DNA of 64,000 nt from Pyrus communis (lineage: Eukaryota; Streptophyta; Magnoliopsida; Rosales; Rosaceae). Positions 12,063-25,497 of the stretch are shown in pieces. The translations under genes and the position numbers were made by a program. Where the stretch lies: the NCBI RefSeq assembly GCF_963583255.1, contig NC_084808.1, forward strand, positions 15,151,201 to 15,215,200. The letters run 5' to 3'. Positions within the stretch are counted from its first letter, which is position 1, and every line of letters starts with the position of its first letter. The notes below the pieces were generated by a model, which saw nothing but the letters and a program-made list of their open reading frames with translations, did not search any database and was not told the origin of the DNA.

Positions 12063-12339
12063 TGTTATAAACTTTGTATTTAAGTATGATTGTGTAAATC
12101 CTAGATTATATTTGATTCTAGTTATTCTTTCCTACTAGACTTGTATTACTTGGAGGAGAAGGATTCTTCTCTCCCTTATTACTATAAATAAAGGCACTGC
12201 GTAAGGTGAATAACACATCATCTACATAACCCTACAAACACATCTTTCTCCACTATCTCTCTCTCTCTCTCCCTCCCTCCCTCTCCCTTTCTCTGTTGTG
12301 CCCTTTCTCTCCCTTGTCATTTAAATATAGACCACAACA
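12063..12339 (+). repeat. Copia-1 5' LTR
   Basis: 277 bp beginning TGTTATAAAC and ending CCACAACA. A TATA box, TATAAATA, lies at 12183-12190. A CT-rich stretch at 12250-12310 is longer than in the 3' LTR. After the LTR, 12340 on reads CGTTAGGCATC, a decayed form of the primer site seen intact in Copia-2 at 29996. Confidence 0.9.
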
Positions 12340-12681
12340 CGTTAGGCATCTGATGTGGAAGTTTTCTGCATCAAACTAGTTCATTAATACCATCATGCAA
12401 TCAGGTTCTTTCAAAACAACGGTTTTTATCTCGATATTTTTGCAACCCTGATAGCATGAACATTTACCATAATGTAAGACCCAACTTTACGTTTTTTCAA
12501 ATTTTAGATTCTACATAAATTGTATATGCATTATATCCATAATTGTTGAATTATGTGAACTGATATTGCCATGAATTGCATCCTATATAAGTCCATGCAT
12601 TAAATTATTTGATTAAATATGCATTGAATTAATTGAATTTGAAAAAAAAAAAAAAACATTTAGGGTTCTTTGAACCCAAAC
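12340..12681 (+). other. Copia-1 leader, part upstream of nested insertion
   Basis: Non-coding sequence between the 5' LTR and the nested element. It contains an A tract near 12642-12657 and no ORF of interest. Confidence 0.6.
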
Positions 12682-15130
12682 TGACACGCCTGACCTTGAT
12701 ATTCACCAAACACCAGGGTAAGCATGTGTTGGCCAACATCCAAAGGTGACGAAGCCATATTAGGATGCAGGAGAACTAAAATAATTAACTGACATAAATC
12801 AAACTTGTAAATTTAATTATAATAAATGTGCATTTATGGACTGTGTTCAGAGCATACAACTACAATGAGACAGTAAAAAGGAAATAAAATAAAATTGAAT
12901 GAACAAAGGAGTGGGTCCTACATCGAGATGACTCGAAGAAGCCGATGTGGGAGTGCCCTGACACCGACATTGTACGCCTTGATTCTAAGTCTTAAGGGGG
13001 TGTAAAACAAAACATGAGTGGACCAAGTTGATATATAAGTAATAATAAATAGTTAATCTTTAACGTACTATCCCCCAGGTTTGGAAAACTCGTATAGCAT
13101 AATAAGTAATATGTTTTTCCGAAAACCCTAGTATGCCATAAAACCTTTCATAAAACATATATCGTATATAGGTTGCCTAGTAGTAGTACCACAAGGTGTG
13201 TGTGTGTGTGTGTGTATATATAAATCTTCATTTGCTCAAAGGCACTACATTTCTTGGCCAAAGCCAATATAAATATCTTCCGCCCATAGGCACCAACCAA
13301 CACCCGACCGTAGCCAATATAAATATCAATCGCCCGTAGGCTCCTACAGCACCCACCTCGAAGGCATATATAGAAGTATCATTCACTCGTAGGCAGGACA
13401 TACGCCCGTAGGCATAACATACACCTGTATGCAGAACCGTTTGAATAACCATTAAGTAAGTAGCTAAAATGTCATATCAATCTTAATTGGAGTTCAGTAG
13501 CTAAAACGTCATATCATAAAACCTATTTGTAGTATATAGTCATCAATCATATATACTACGAAGAACATAAAGTCGATAAAGCATAATATATCATATAGTG
13601 TGCGTAATAGTGGTATCACATATAAGTATCTTCATAGTATATAGTCATCCATCGTATATGCTACAAAGAACATGAAATCGATAAAGTATGGTATTCCAAA
13701 ATATTCTCAGTAAAGCATGATACCTCATAAAAAGTAAAATCTAATTTACTCATAAAACGTTTCATAAAACGTAGTCATAAAATCATGCTTTTCATGTATG
13801 CATTTTTAATAGCAAAAATTATGCATTTTGGAAGGGGTCCACTTACCGATACTTTGTCGTCGAAGAGCCCTGCAACTAGCGAAGACGGAAACACCACAAT
13901 AAATGCACCTAAGCACATAAAGGGTCCAACTAATAAAACTCTATTCAAACGATTGAATTTGGGAAAACGGACATCGAAATTGAAATCAGGACGTTGAAAT
14001 TAGTCTAGGAGGGGTCCCAGACAAGACCAGAAAAAGTTAACCCAAAAGTCAATGTTGATTGGTCATTGGTTAACGGGTTAGACTGGGTCAACGGTTTGGT
14101 CGAGTCAACGGTTAATGGGTTGGTCGGGTTCAATTGAGTCAAATGGGTTGGGTTGGATCCGGTTAGGGTTTAGGGTTTTGGACTTAGGTTAGGATTAGGT
14201 TTAGATGGGTTGGGCTGTGTTAAGTTAGTGGGTTAAGGCCTAGGCTAATAAGCTGTCAGGCCCAAAGGTTTGGGTTTCTGGGTTCTAATTTAAATGGGTT
14301 GGGCTTGGATTTAGGCTGGTTACTCGGCCCAAGGGTTTAGGCCGGTTCAATGGGTTGGCCCAGCAATTGGGTTGGGCTCGACCCAGTTTCCTTTGCATGT
14401 CGCTGGAGTTTAATGGAAGGGAAAACTAGGTTTTTGGGTTTTAGCCAAGAAAACTTCCTCGGCTCTGATCCGGGGTCAAACCTTAACTAAAACTACCATT
14501 CAAGAGCCAAATTGAAGGTAAGAGAGTAAGGGTTCGAGTCATACCATTTGTTCTCTTAGTCTTGGTAGGAGTTAGCCAAATGAGGACCTGAAACCCACAA
14601 CATTCTAGTCGGAGATCTGGGGGAAGTCCCCCCGAAGTGTTTTTGCGTCGAACGATCACCAAAATTACTCAAAAGAAGTCCCACACTCGCACAAACACAA
14701 ACCAAGAGATTCTACGGGGCTTACCTACGTCGAGGGCGATGGAAACTCGCTAGAGTTCATTGAGGAAGGGAAAGAATAGTGGTCTCTGCCACTGTGCACT
14801 ATAACGGACCTGTCATGGGTTCGAGAGTTGATGTCTTGGTCCTTGGGTTCGAAAGTTAATGTGGGTGTGGGTGTGTATGGGTGTGGGTCACCGGAGAGGG
14901 GGAGCATAGAGAGGGAACTCGGAGGGAAAGGGAGAAAGTTAGAGAGAAAAAAAGAAAAGTGAGGGGGAGAAAGAGTGAGTTGTTTTGGGCTGGGGGACAA
15001 AAAAAAAAAAGGTAGGCCCCTTGGGCACACCAAACAAGAACCAAAAGCAACCCAAAATAAAAATCCCACGCCAAGTGAAATTACGACATTACCCTTTCGT
15101 TCTGAAAAAACTTTGAGACGGGTTGTTACA
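12682..15130 (-). repeat. 3' LTR of the LARD-like element
   Basis: Minus strand starts TGTAACAACCCGTC and ends at TGTCA. It contains a (GT)n-TATATA microsatellite at about 13197-13222 and short repeats of CGCCCGTAGGC between 13270 and 13440. The ORFs at 14725-15074 are proline/serine-rich, low complexity and shared with the other LTR, so I do not call them genes. Confidence 0.85.
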
Positions 15131-18100
15131 ATCTACCTCCGTTAAATAAAATTTTGTCCCAAAATTTAAAATAACTTGCTACACTAAAATACTCGAAAAT
15201 AAAAAGAAGAAAAATATATGAGTAATGAAGAAATCAAGTCAGAGCGGTTGCACAAAAGGGAAAATACCGCCCTGTCGCGATCATGTTGCAATGATTCCAT
15301 CTTTCGTGCCTCCAGGCTCATACCTTATTCTCCTATCAATGTAAAAGTAGAAACATATACTTTATAAAGATATAAAGTCGAAAACATATAATGACGCATG
15401 GTAAAAAATAAGTACGCAAAATATGATAACGTCAAAATAGATATGTACTAACATAAAGGTCGAAAATCTTATTGAAATTAACACTGAAAGTGGAAGAGAC
15501 CTAATCAAACATTTGTAACGTCAGCAACAAATAACTATAATAAGGTAGGTTAAAAATACTTGTACTGAAAATCAAAACCAAAAATGAAAGTGGGTCTCGC
15601 CTAAGCATACGTAATGTCACGTACTACGAGGAAAATGGTGTCTTTGGGTAGAGCTTTAATAATAACAAAAAGTAATAACTACCATGGACGGGTCTGCCTA
15701 CCCACTTGCTTAACGAGCCCAACAAATATGTCATCGATATTACAGTTGGCCGCCCGCTATGTCGACAATACATTGTTGCCTCGATAAGCAAGTAGTAGTT
15801 TACCAATTTGTCCAATCCCAAGTCAACAACAACATGAGTACACAATTTCTCATAATGTAAAGAAATCAAACATCCAAAAACCAATTCGTAAACTCCACTG
15901 TCCAACCAGTGCTACTAATAGAATCTATCAAATCAAGTCTTAAATAGTGACATACACAAGCTAAAAATAATAACTATTGTTGTAGCTACTCCAAAGGAGA
16001 TCGGTGCAAAGTCTACTCATTTAGAAACCACAAATTAAAAGAACGCAACTCATATCGTAAACATGTCTTTTGTGATTAACCGTGATCATTGCTCTCTTGG
16101 CCGAGAAGTACAAGATTCGAAACCTATAATAGAAGAATAAACACTCAGACTACTTCTTTCGAATAACGACTGTTGCTTCAAACCATTCACAGAAACTGGC
16201 TCACAATTACCAGGCTCGGAACCTAAGATGGAATTTAATTTTAGTAGTTACATACAAAAGGTGTGTTAGGATTGGGTAGAAGATACCCTTACAATATTTG
16301 GGCAAATGAACTTATATATATATCGTTGGAAAAGAACTACTAGAGTATGATATGATGCCTATGAATTATAGCAAGATAATATGAGGTGACTATTCATTTC
16401 TGCTGAAGGTAGTGATTGGTGATGTAATCCGCTGACCACCCACACTACTACATTCATCAATCCCTTATTAAAATGTGGCTCAAACATCAAGGCCACATGA
16501 AACTTTTTTTTTTTTTTTGGGCCTTTCGTTCTTCCAATAAATTCCATTGAAAAAATTATTAACAATTCAAGATCTGATGTCACATACCTGATAATATAAC
16601 TTGTCAATCAACTTCATCTGACAACTCGTGAAATAATTGACGTTTTGAACCTCTTGACAAATTTATATGATTTCAATAGATTAGCTTTTCATCTTTTCCA
16701 ATCCAATACGCGATCTATTCTACCCATCTCAAAACAGCCACCGTCTCGGACTGGTAGAAAATACGACGAGTGAGTTGATCAACAAATGCTGAAATGTCAT
16801 CATGGTCTCCATGTGTACAAGATCGTTTGTACCGGAAATCTATGGTGACATTCACCCATTTCCATTTGCATCCTAAATGGGTCCCTAACCACCCAAGAAG
16901 GACAATCATGGGAATTTCTTCCCACCTTCAAACAAGACTAGAAGAAATTAAGATAAACCCAATGGCTTCCATCTCACCGCTTCAATTTCAAACTCAGCTA
17001 TTTCTGTGTGAAACACACTACAACCTCTTTGGTAAAAAAGGATGCAACATTTCTCGCTGTAGAGAAAACGTCACCAGATTTTACAGTAAGGAAGATCGTT
17101 ACTAGCTCTAGGTCAAGGATAGGACGGTTCACATTATGTAGTTCCAATCATCAAGAGGCACACGCGTTACTGGATCTTGCTGCATTAGCGTGCAGGCAAA
17201 CATTTAATAATATACCACCGCAGAAATTCGAAAAATGTAAAGGTACGATCAAATAAGACAATTTCCCATTGTCAGAAACTTCGTTCACCGTCAGCATCGT
17301 AACACCGTTGTTTGGTTTCTTAGTCAAAAGAAATAGGGCTAAGCATAAGGAATAGTTAAGAACTACTAGTAGGATTTGATAAGACCAACGACATTTCGTA
17401 TTTCACAACTCCATGTGAGGATTTTCAGTTTCCAACGGTCATAACCTTTTTTTGGAAATTGATGAAAATTGCGTCTGCTACCAAAGAATCTCCCAAGAAG
17501 AGTATCTACTCTAAACAAAATAACGTTCGAAGGATTTGATGTAAAGCTGACTGTCGATGGTTAGGGAACTTGACTGTGTTGTTAGAGTAAGTAATAAGGT
17601 CATCGATAGGACAATCGTCAAGAATTGTCCTAAGGATCTACATGACTTTCCTCAGTGGGAACGAGTCTAAGAACATGGATTTGATCCCACCAAACTAACA
17701 CTTACTAAACTTCGCAACGTTTATTGCTTGCTCGCCTTCTTTAACATGAACTTTGAATGTTTCGAGTAATTTCCATTTAGATGTGACTCTGGCCGCCATT
17801 CCTAGGGAACGCATGTCGCAAAGTGACATCACCGATTTAGGTCTCTCAAATTCAAACCACTTAGATATTTCCGTTTCACCACATTTCTGTGTAGATACAA
17901 CTTTGCCCGCAATTCTTAAGAAACGCATGTTGCAAAGTATCGGTCCGATGTTAAAAGTTGTCCAACAATCCATCACGTCCCCAATGAGGTATAATCCCGA
18001 CACGAAATTTTTTATTCTTCAATATGATGTGGCTATTCACGTAGAATGTGGGTTGCACCACTGTGTCGAACGACAACAAATCCAGAAGTCGTGACATCCA

Positions 18101-18181
18101 AATGATATCATGGCCGATACATCACTACAGTAACAGAAAATCCTATGTATGTTGTGAACGAACCACGCTCTGGTACTAAAT
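15131..18181 (-). other. Interior of the LARD-like element
   Basis: 3.05 kb with only short ORFs on either strand. The longest, near 15624-15905 and 17695-18003 (minus) and 17753-18094 (plus), show no retroviral or other motif I recognise. The primer-binding site is at 18167-18180. Non-coding interiors of this size bounded by long LTRs define LARD-type elements, which depend on another element for proteins. Confidence 0.7.
18167..18180 (-). promoter_or_regulatory. Primer-binding site of the LARD-like element
   Basis: Minus strand TTTAGTACCAGAGC, one base inside the LTR. It resembles the 3' end complement of plant initiator tRNA-Met (TGGTATCAGAGC). The spacing and flanking TTT match the Gypsy element at 61989-62002. 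Confidence 0.65.
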
Positions 18182-18643
18182 TGACATGCCCGACCCTGAC
18201 ATTCACTAAACACCAGGGTAGGCACGTGATGGCCGACACCCGAAGGTGACGAAGCCATATTAAGATGTATAAGAACTAAAACAATTAACTGACATAAATA
18301 AAATTTGTAACTCTAATTATAATAAATCTGTATTTATGGAACGTGTTCAGAGCATACAACAAAAATGAGACACTAAAAAGGAAATAATCTAAAATTGAAT
18401 GAACAAAGGAGTGGGTTTTACACCGAGATGACTTGAAGATGCCGACCTTGACGCCGAAATTGTATGCCTCAATTCTAAGTCTTGAGGGGGCATAAAACAA
18501 AACATGAGTGGACCAAGTTGATATACAAGCAATACTAAAACAGTTAATCTTTAACGTACTAACCCCCAGGTTTGGAAAACTCGTATAGCGTAATAAGTAA
18601 TAGGTTTTTATTGTCTATAGGTTGCTTAGTAGCAGTAGCACAA

Positions 18644-18682
<39 letters not shown>

Positions 18683-20400
18683 TTCCACTCGAAGGCACCA
18701 CATTTCCCTGCTGAAACCAGTATAAATATCTTCCACCCGTAGGCACCAACTAGCGCTCGACCATAGCTAATATAAATATCAATCGCCCGTAGGCTCCTAC
18801 AACACCTACCCGAAGGCATATAAGTATCAATCGCCTGTAGACTCCTACAACACCCACCCGAAGGCATATATAGAAGTATCATTTGCCCGTAGACAGAACA
18901 TATGCCCGTAGGCAGAACTGTTCGAATAACCATTAAGTAAGTACATAAAGACATTAACATAATATTTCTAATATATATATATAAATCGATCTTAATCGGA
19001 GTTCAATAGTTAAAACGTCATATCGTAAAACCTATTCGTAGTATACAGTCATCAATCATATATACTACGAAGAACATAAAGTTGATAAAGCATAATATAT
19101 CATATAGTGTGTGTAATAGTGGTATCACATATATATCTTCATAGTATATAGTCATCCATCGTATGTACTACAAAGAACATAAAATCGATAAAGTATGGTA
19201 TTCCAAAATATTCTCATTAAAACATGATACCTCATAAATACACCTAAGCACACAAAGGGTCCAACTAATAATACTTCATTCAAACGATTGAATTTTGGAA
19301 AATAGATATCGGAATTGAAATTAGCCTAGGCGGGGTCCCAGACAAAACCTAAAAAAGTTAACCCAAAAGTCAACGTTGATGGTCAACGGTGTGGTCGGGT
19401 CAACGCGCGTTCGGGTCGGGTCAATGATTAGTGGGTTGGCCCAGTTAAATTGGGTCAAATGTGTTAGTTGGATTCGGTTATGGCTTAGGGTTTTGGACTT
19501 GGGTTAGGATTAGGTTTAGGTGGGTTAGGACGGGTTAGGGCTTAGGCTAATGGGCTGTCAAGCCCAAAGGTTTGGGTTTCTGGGTTCTAATTTAAATGGG
19601 TTGGGCTTGGATTTGGGTTGGTTACTCGACCCAAGGGTTTAGGCCGGTTTAATGGGTTGGGCTCGGCCCAATTTCCTTTGCATGTCGTTGGAGTCCAATG
19701 GAAAGGAAAGCTGAGGTTTTGTTTTCACCGGGAAAACTTCTCCAGCTCCGATCCCAGGTCAAACTTTAACCAAAAACTACCATTCAAGAGCCAAATTGAG
19801 GGTAAGGGAGTAAGGGTTCAAGTCATACCATTTGTTTTCTCAGTCTTGGCCGGAGTTGGCCGGATGAGGACTGGAACCCACAACATTCTAGTGGGAGATC
19901 TGGGGGAAGTCTCCCTAAAGTGTTTTATGCGTCGAACGACCACCAAAAGTACTCAAAAGAAGTCCTACACTCGCACAAACACAAACTAAGAGATTTTAGG
20001 GGGCTTACCTACATCAAAGGCAATGGAAATTTTCCAGAGTTCACTGAGGGGCGAAAAACAGTGGTCTCTGCCACTGTGCATTATAACGGACCTATCATGG
20101 GCTTGAAAGTTGATGACTTGGTCTTTGGGTTCGGAAGTTGGTGTATGTGTGGGTGTGGGTCGTTGGAGAGGGGGAGCACAGAGAGGGAACTTGAGGAAAG
20201 GGGGAGAAAGTTAGAGAGAAAGAATGAAAAGTGAAGGGGAGAGAATGAGTTGTTTTGGGCCAAGGGACAAAAAACCAAAGGTGGGCCCCTTGGGCGTACC
20301 AACAAGAACCAAAAGCAACCCAAAATAAAATATCCCACCCCAAGTGAAGTTACAAAATTACCCTTTCATTTCGAAAAAAAATCCAGGACGGGTTTTTACA
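18182..20400 (-). repeat. 5' LTR of the LARD-like element
   Basis: Homologous along its length to 12682-15130. At the site of the (GT)n tract of the other copy it has (AT)n at 18648-18680. It also carries an extra copy of a CGCCCGTAGGC-containing unit at about 18780-18860. It lacks some sequence present around 13740-13880 of the other LTR. Confidence 0.85.
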
Positions 20401-21486
20401 CTAACCCATCACAGTCGGAGCCGGCAACTCCAAGCCCCTAAAACCCAGCCCATAAACCCCAACACCCTTCACGGTGTCACCTGCATCGCCTACAGCCATG
20501 CCAGCCACCACGGCTACCATCCCTGTTTGGCCGATATTCATATGAATCTTCCCGGATTTCGAAAACCCATATTTGAATCTTAGGGTTTTTCTTGATTTTT
20601 GGACGTCGAGATCTTCTCTGTCACACCATCCAGGTCATATGTCAAAATCATGACTCGTTCTAAGTTATTTTGACCAGAACACGGCCACCTAAAGTGATGG
20701 CGTCGACTTAGTCCCCGGTGACCACACCCAATGAAGCTGGGGTGTTCTTTGGCTGAAACCCTAGCTCCATTGGGCCTTGGTTTGTACTCGGCCTGAGAAA
20801 TTTTTTTTTTCTCTTTTAGGCTCGCTTGCAGCGACCCAAGCAGTTGGCTCGGCCTAAGCATGACACCAGCCGAGGGCTACGGTGTCCCTTTGCCTGCGTT
20901 GCACCAGATCCTTATCTGTCACTGGTGTATTTGTGTCCGCATCGCACCAGATTATAGCCGGAAGTTGGAACATTGGCGCACTGCACCGCGAAGCACCGGA
21001 GCACACCTTCGAGTAAACCTACAACCCCAACTTGCTCCTTGCCACATCTGATCAGTGCCCCATATGGGCCCCTTATTTTTTTTAGGCATATTCATTTAGC
21101 CCATTTGCTACTAATGAGCTCACAACCCAATTTTTTTGGGGCCTGATCAGCCTGTGCATACTTCAGCCCAATTTTGGGCCTGGATCTCAAGACATATATT
21201 TGCTCAGCCCAACCGTGGGCTTTGCTCCATTATTTTGTGTTTAATTTTTTCTAGAAAATTTGGGTTTTATATTTTTTCACCCACACTTTAATTTTAGCCC
21301 GAAGTCCAAATAATTAATTCAATTATAATCATAGGCCCCAAAGACCTACTTGTATATATTTGTTACATATTTTTGTATATACATATGTTTGTTTGTAGGT
21401 ACTATGAACTTGAAGTTCATAAACTTTTTTCGAAAAAAATTAATTGAATGGTTTTAAGTTTTCAAACTTTTATGCATGTGACTGGT
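20401..21486 (+). other. Copia-1 leader downstream of nested insertion
   Basis: GC-richer, non-coding leader. It contains a short hairpin, ATGAACTT-GA-AGTTCAT, at about 21403-21420; a similar hairpin occurs in Copia-2 near 31936. The gag gene expected after this point is absent. The ORF at 21448 begins in unrelated sequence and joins protease-type sequence near 21500. Confidence 0.55.
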
Positions 21487-24400
21487 TCAATTAAATTTAT
21501 TTCAGGTATAACTAGTGGGAAAGTTGGTTGTCAGGCAGATTGTACAACCACGCACACTGTTTTGCGTGAACGCATCTATTTCACTAACTTCGTACCTAAG
21601 AATGCCCCTCTGACAATCCTCTCAGGCCCATCTAACATGATTGAAGGATACAGAAAGGCCAGTATAATGTTGTCCAATGACATTGTTTTGATCATTCAAG
21701 ATGCACTTTATTCTCCATGTTCCAAAAGAACGTTGTTGAACGTTAAAGATATTTGAGACAATAATTAGACAATAATTACCACATTGAAACCTATGTAGAA
21801 AACGGAGTTGAATTTCTGTGCATCACTTCCTACAAATATGGCCAGAAGTGTATTTTAGAGAAAATTGAGCATATCCCGAGTGGTTTGTATACTACAACCA
21901 CACACCTTATAGAGAGCCACTATGTAGCCGGCACTACCTCTGGAATTGTGCACGAAATTACATTTTGGCATAATCATTTGGGACATCTTGGACGAACAAC
22001 AATGTGTTGTATCCTCAAATCATCATACGGACATCTACTAACCCGAAGTTTAGGTTTGATTCAAGGAATCATATGTCAAACCTGTTCTATGGGAAAGCTT
22101 ATTATTAAGCCTTCTTGTGATAAGATTCGTTCAAATCCTCCTATTTTTCTACAAAGGATTCAATGGGACATTTGTGGATCGATTCACCTTCCTTGTGGAC
22201 CATTTAGATATTTTATGGTTTTGGTTGACGCTTACACACGTTGGTCACACGTGTGCTTGTTGTCCACAAAGAACACTGCGTTCTCCAAACTGTTGGCTCA
22301 GGTTATCAAGCTTAGGGCTCACCACCTTGATTATCCAATCAAATCTATTCGATTGGATAATGCTGGAGAATTCACATCTAAAACTTTTAATGACTATTGC
22401 ATATCGGTTGGGGTTGAAGTTGAACATCTGGTACCTCGTGTTCACACCTAGAAAGGCCTGGCAGAGGCATTCATTAAGCACTTACAAATGATTGCTCGAT
22501 TGTTGGTTATACGTACCAAGCTCCCAATCGTTGCTTGGGGCCATGAAATATTGCACGTAACCATGTTGGTCTGCCTCAAGCCTATTGCGACCCAACCATA
22601 TAGTGCCTTTCAGTTTGTCACCGGATACGAACCTGACATATCGTATCTGTGTGTTTTTGGTTGTACAGTCTATGTGCCAATTTCGCCGCCTTTAAGTTCA
22701 AAAATAAGGGCCACAACGAAGGATGAGAATCTATGTTGAATATGATTCTCTTTCAATCATTCGTTACGTAGAACCTTTGACAAGCCATCTGTTTACTGCT
22801 TGTTTCACGGATTGCCATTTCTACGAGATAGTTTTCCCGCCGTTAAGGGGAGATAGGAATGTCAACGTTATTGAAGAATGATGTGAATTATCGTGGACGA
22901 CTCCTACTTTGTCTCATTTAGATCCCCGCACTGCTCAGTCTGAAACTAAAGTGTAGCGCATGTTAGATCTTCATAGCGTAGCTCAAAGCATGCCAGATGC
23001 TGTCACTGATCTAGCACGAGTGACAAGATCACATATTCCAGCTACGCATGTGCCTGCAAAGATAGATGTACCAAATGTATGATGGACTTCCTTCCTGGAG
23101 GCCTGGGATGCCACTTTGGTCAATCCACATACTTTAGCGGCTAGCCAATCATCAGCCCTTACACAAAAACGTGGCAGACCACTTGGTTCAAAGGATTCAT
23201 ACCTCCAGAAGAGGAAGCCATTGCATAGGCTCCTACTGAGCCTACCGAGAGTCCGATTATAGCCTGCTCATTCTATCCAACTCATGAGGAAATTCTAGAT
23301 TACGAAAGCGTCCTTGAAGAGATGAATCCACTTCTCGAGAATCATGAGATTTCGGTCCATTATGCTAGCTTGGATGATATTTGGTGTAGAAATAAGATGA
23401 TCATTGATGATGTATTAGCATATGCAATAGCTAATGGGATCATGTTAAGCAATGACATTGAACCCTGTTCCGTTTATGAATGTCGACGTAAAACTGATTG
23501 GTCAAACTAAAAATAAGCAATCCATGTCGAACTTGATTCGCTTGCAAAACGTAAGGTGTTTAAACCTGTAGCTCTTGCTCCTCTACATATGAAGCCCGTT
23601 AGCTACAAGTGGGTTTTTGTTCGGAAGTGTAATGAGAAGAACGAAATTATGCGTTATAAAGCTCGTCTTGCTGTGCAAGGCTTCTCACAACGCTTTGGGA
23701 TTAACTATGACGAAACTTATTCACCCATTATGGATGTGATTACTTTTAGTTACCTTATCAATTTGGTAGTTTTCGAAAAACTAAGTATGCAGCTGATGGA
23801 TGTAGTAACTGCGTATCTCTATGAGGATCTTGATACAGAAATCTATATGAAAGTTCCAGAATGACTTACATTAACTGGATCAAATATTTCCAAACCCCGG
23901 AACACGCTCTCAATTCTGCTAAGGTGTTCACTCTACGGTTTGAAGCAATCTGAAAGAATGTGGTATAACCATCTGAGTAAGTATTTGACTAGTTAGGGAC
24001 ATGTGAACAACAAACTATGTCTTTGTGTGTTCATTAAGAAGTCACATTCCAATTTTGCAATTGTTATAGTTTATGTCGATGACATAAACCTCATCAGAAT
24101 TCCTGAAGAGCTCGAGAGAACTGCTGTGCACCTTAAGTCAGAATTTGAGATGAAAGATATAGGAAAGACTCGATACTGTCTCGATCTCAACATAAAGCAT
24201 CGTTCGGATAGAATCTTTGTACATCAATCGAACTACACCCATAAGGTGTTGCACTGCTTTAACGAAGATAAAGCGAAGCCTTCCAGTACTCCTATGGTCG
24301 CTCGATCGCTAGATGCAAAACGAGATCTCTTCCGTCTGAAGGAGGATGATGAAGAGATATTGGTGCCTAAAGTTCTTTATATAAGTGCGATATGCGGTTT

Positions 24401-24988
24401 ATTGTACTTAGCTCAATGCACTAAACCCGACATCTCATTTACTGTTAATCTTTTGGCAAGATACAGTAATGCACCAACACACACACATTGGACTTGTGTT
24501 AAAGATATCTTCCATTATCTTAAGGGTACTATGGATCTAGGTTGATTCTATCCCCATGGATCCTCGAGTAATACCACACCGCCCTTATCTCAAGTTGATT
24601 CTCGCCTTGTTGGTTATGCTGACGCAGGATATTTATCTCTTAAATGGGTTATGTTTTTACTGTTGGAGGCACCGCAATCTCTTGGAGGTCAACTAAACAG
24701 ACCTTAGTTGCCACTTCATCTAACCATGCTGAAATTCTTAGCTTACACGAAGTAACTTGGGAATGCTTTTGGTTGAGAGCAGTTATGGGCTATATTCAAA
24801 GCTCTTGCGATCTTTATCCCGTCGTTGACGTCCCGACGACGATCTATGAAGATAACGCAACATGGATCGAACAACTGAAGAAGGGTTACATCAAAAGAGA
24901 CAACACCAAGCACATTGTGCCGAAGTTCTTCTTCTCACATCAACAACAAGAGCATCAGAAGATTGAAGTCACGCAAATCCGTTCATAA
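21487..24988 (+). pseudogene. Copia-1 pol remnant (protease, integrase, RT, RNase H)
   Basis: 21500-21756 holds the protease-like segment with DCTTTHTVLRERIYF and the LSGPSNMIEG block. 21885-22451 holds the integrase: zinc-binding HNHLGHLG with CQTCSMGK, then WDICG and LDNAGEF of the catalytic core. 23556-23864 has the RT start YKWVFVRKCNEKNE, with KARLAVQGFSQ. 24003-24545 has the RT active site VYVDDINLI and the GLLYLAQCTKPDI block. 24575-24988 is RNase H, with ATSSNHAEILSLHE and YEDNATWI. Frameshifts and stops fall between and inside these blocks, for example at 21757, 22449 and 23507. The polyprotein cannot be made. Confidence 0.92.
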
Positions 24989-25497
24989 GACAATCTGGCC
25001 AACCTCTTCACCAAAATCACTACCGAATATGACATTTCAAAAGCTTGTTCAAGGAATAGGTATGCATAAACTTTCTGTGTTGTAACATTGTTAGTTCTTT
25101 TTTGAATTATGTCAAACTCAGGGGAAGTATCCTGAAGTATACTTGCTTGATCTTAATGTATTCTTTTCCCTACTATTAGGAGCATTTTTCCCTTTGGGCT
25201 TTTGCTACCTAACGAGGTTTTGATGAGGCACCCACCTTAGGTTGATCATATCCCTAATGATGTCCCGTAGACGTTTTATTTCACTTTGCATTTCTCATGA
25301 ATTTTTCCTTAGACTATGGATTTTGTCCCTACTTGGGTTTTTACCATAGCCATTGGTTTTTTGTGACACTTAGTTCCATATTCAAGTTCCGACCTTATTT
25401 GAGACTAGCGTGTTCCCAAAATTAGTGCCGACGAATCGACTTCCTTAACCCTACATAATGCCGAATCTACTTGAGTATTTACACACTCAAGGAGGAG

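Larger units (their letters stand above)
12682..20400 (-). mobile_element. Non-autonomous (LARD-like) LTR retrotransposon nested in Copia-1
   Basis: Two direct repeats of 2449 and 2219 bp flank a 3051-bp interior. Each repeat begins TGACA and ends TTACA on the plus strand. The primer-binding site lies next to the inner edge of the right copy and reads TTTAGTACCAGAGC on the minus strand, close to the plant initiator-Met site. The element therefore runs on the minus strand with its 5' LTR on the right. A purine-rich AACGGAGGTAGA precedes the 3' LTR. No protease, RT, RNase H or integrase is visible in the interior. Flanking pentamers CAAAC and CTAAC differ at one base, plausible for an old target duplication. 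Confidence 0.85.

Noticed and set aside
14725..15074. Proline/serine-rich ORFs on the minus strand
   Set aside because: They lie inside an LTR, are repeated with disruptions in the other LTR at 20081-20343, and are low-complexity.
15624..18094. Short ORFs in the LARD-like interior
   Set aside because: About 100 codons or less, on both strands, with no recognisable motif or codon pattern; not called as genes.
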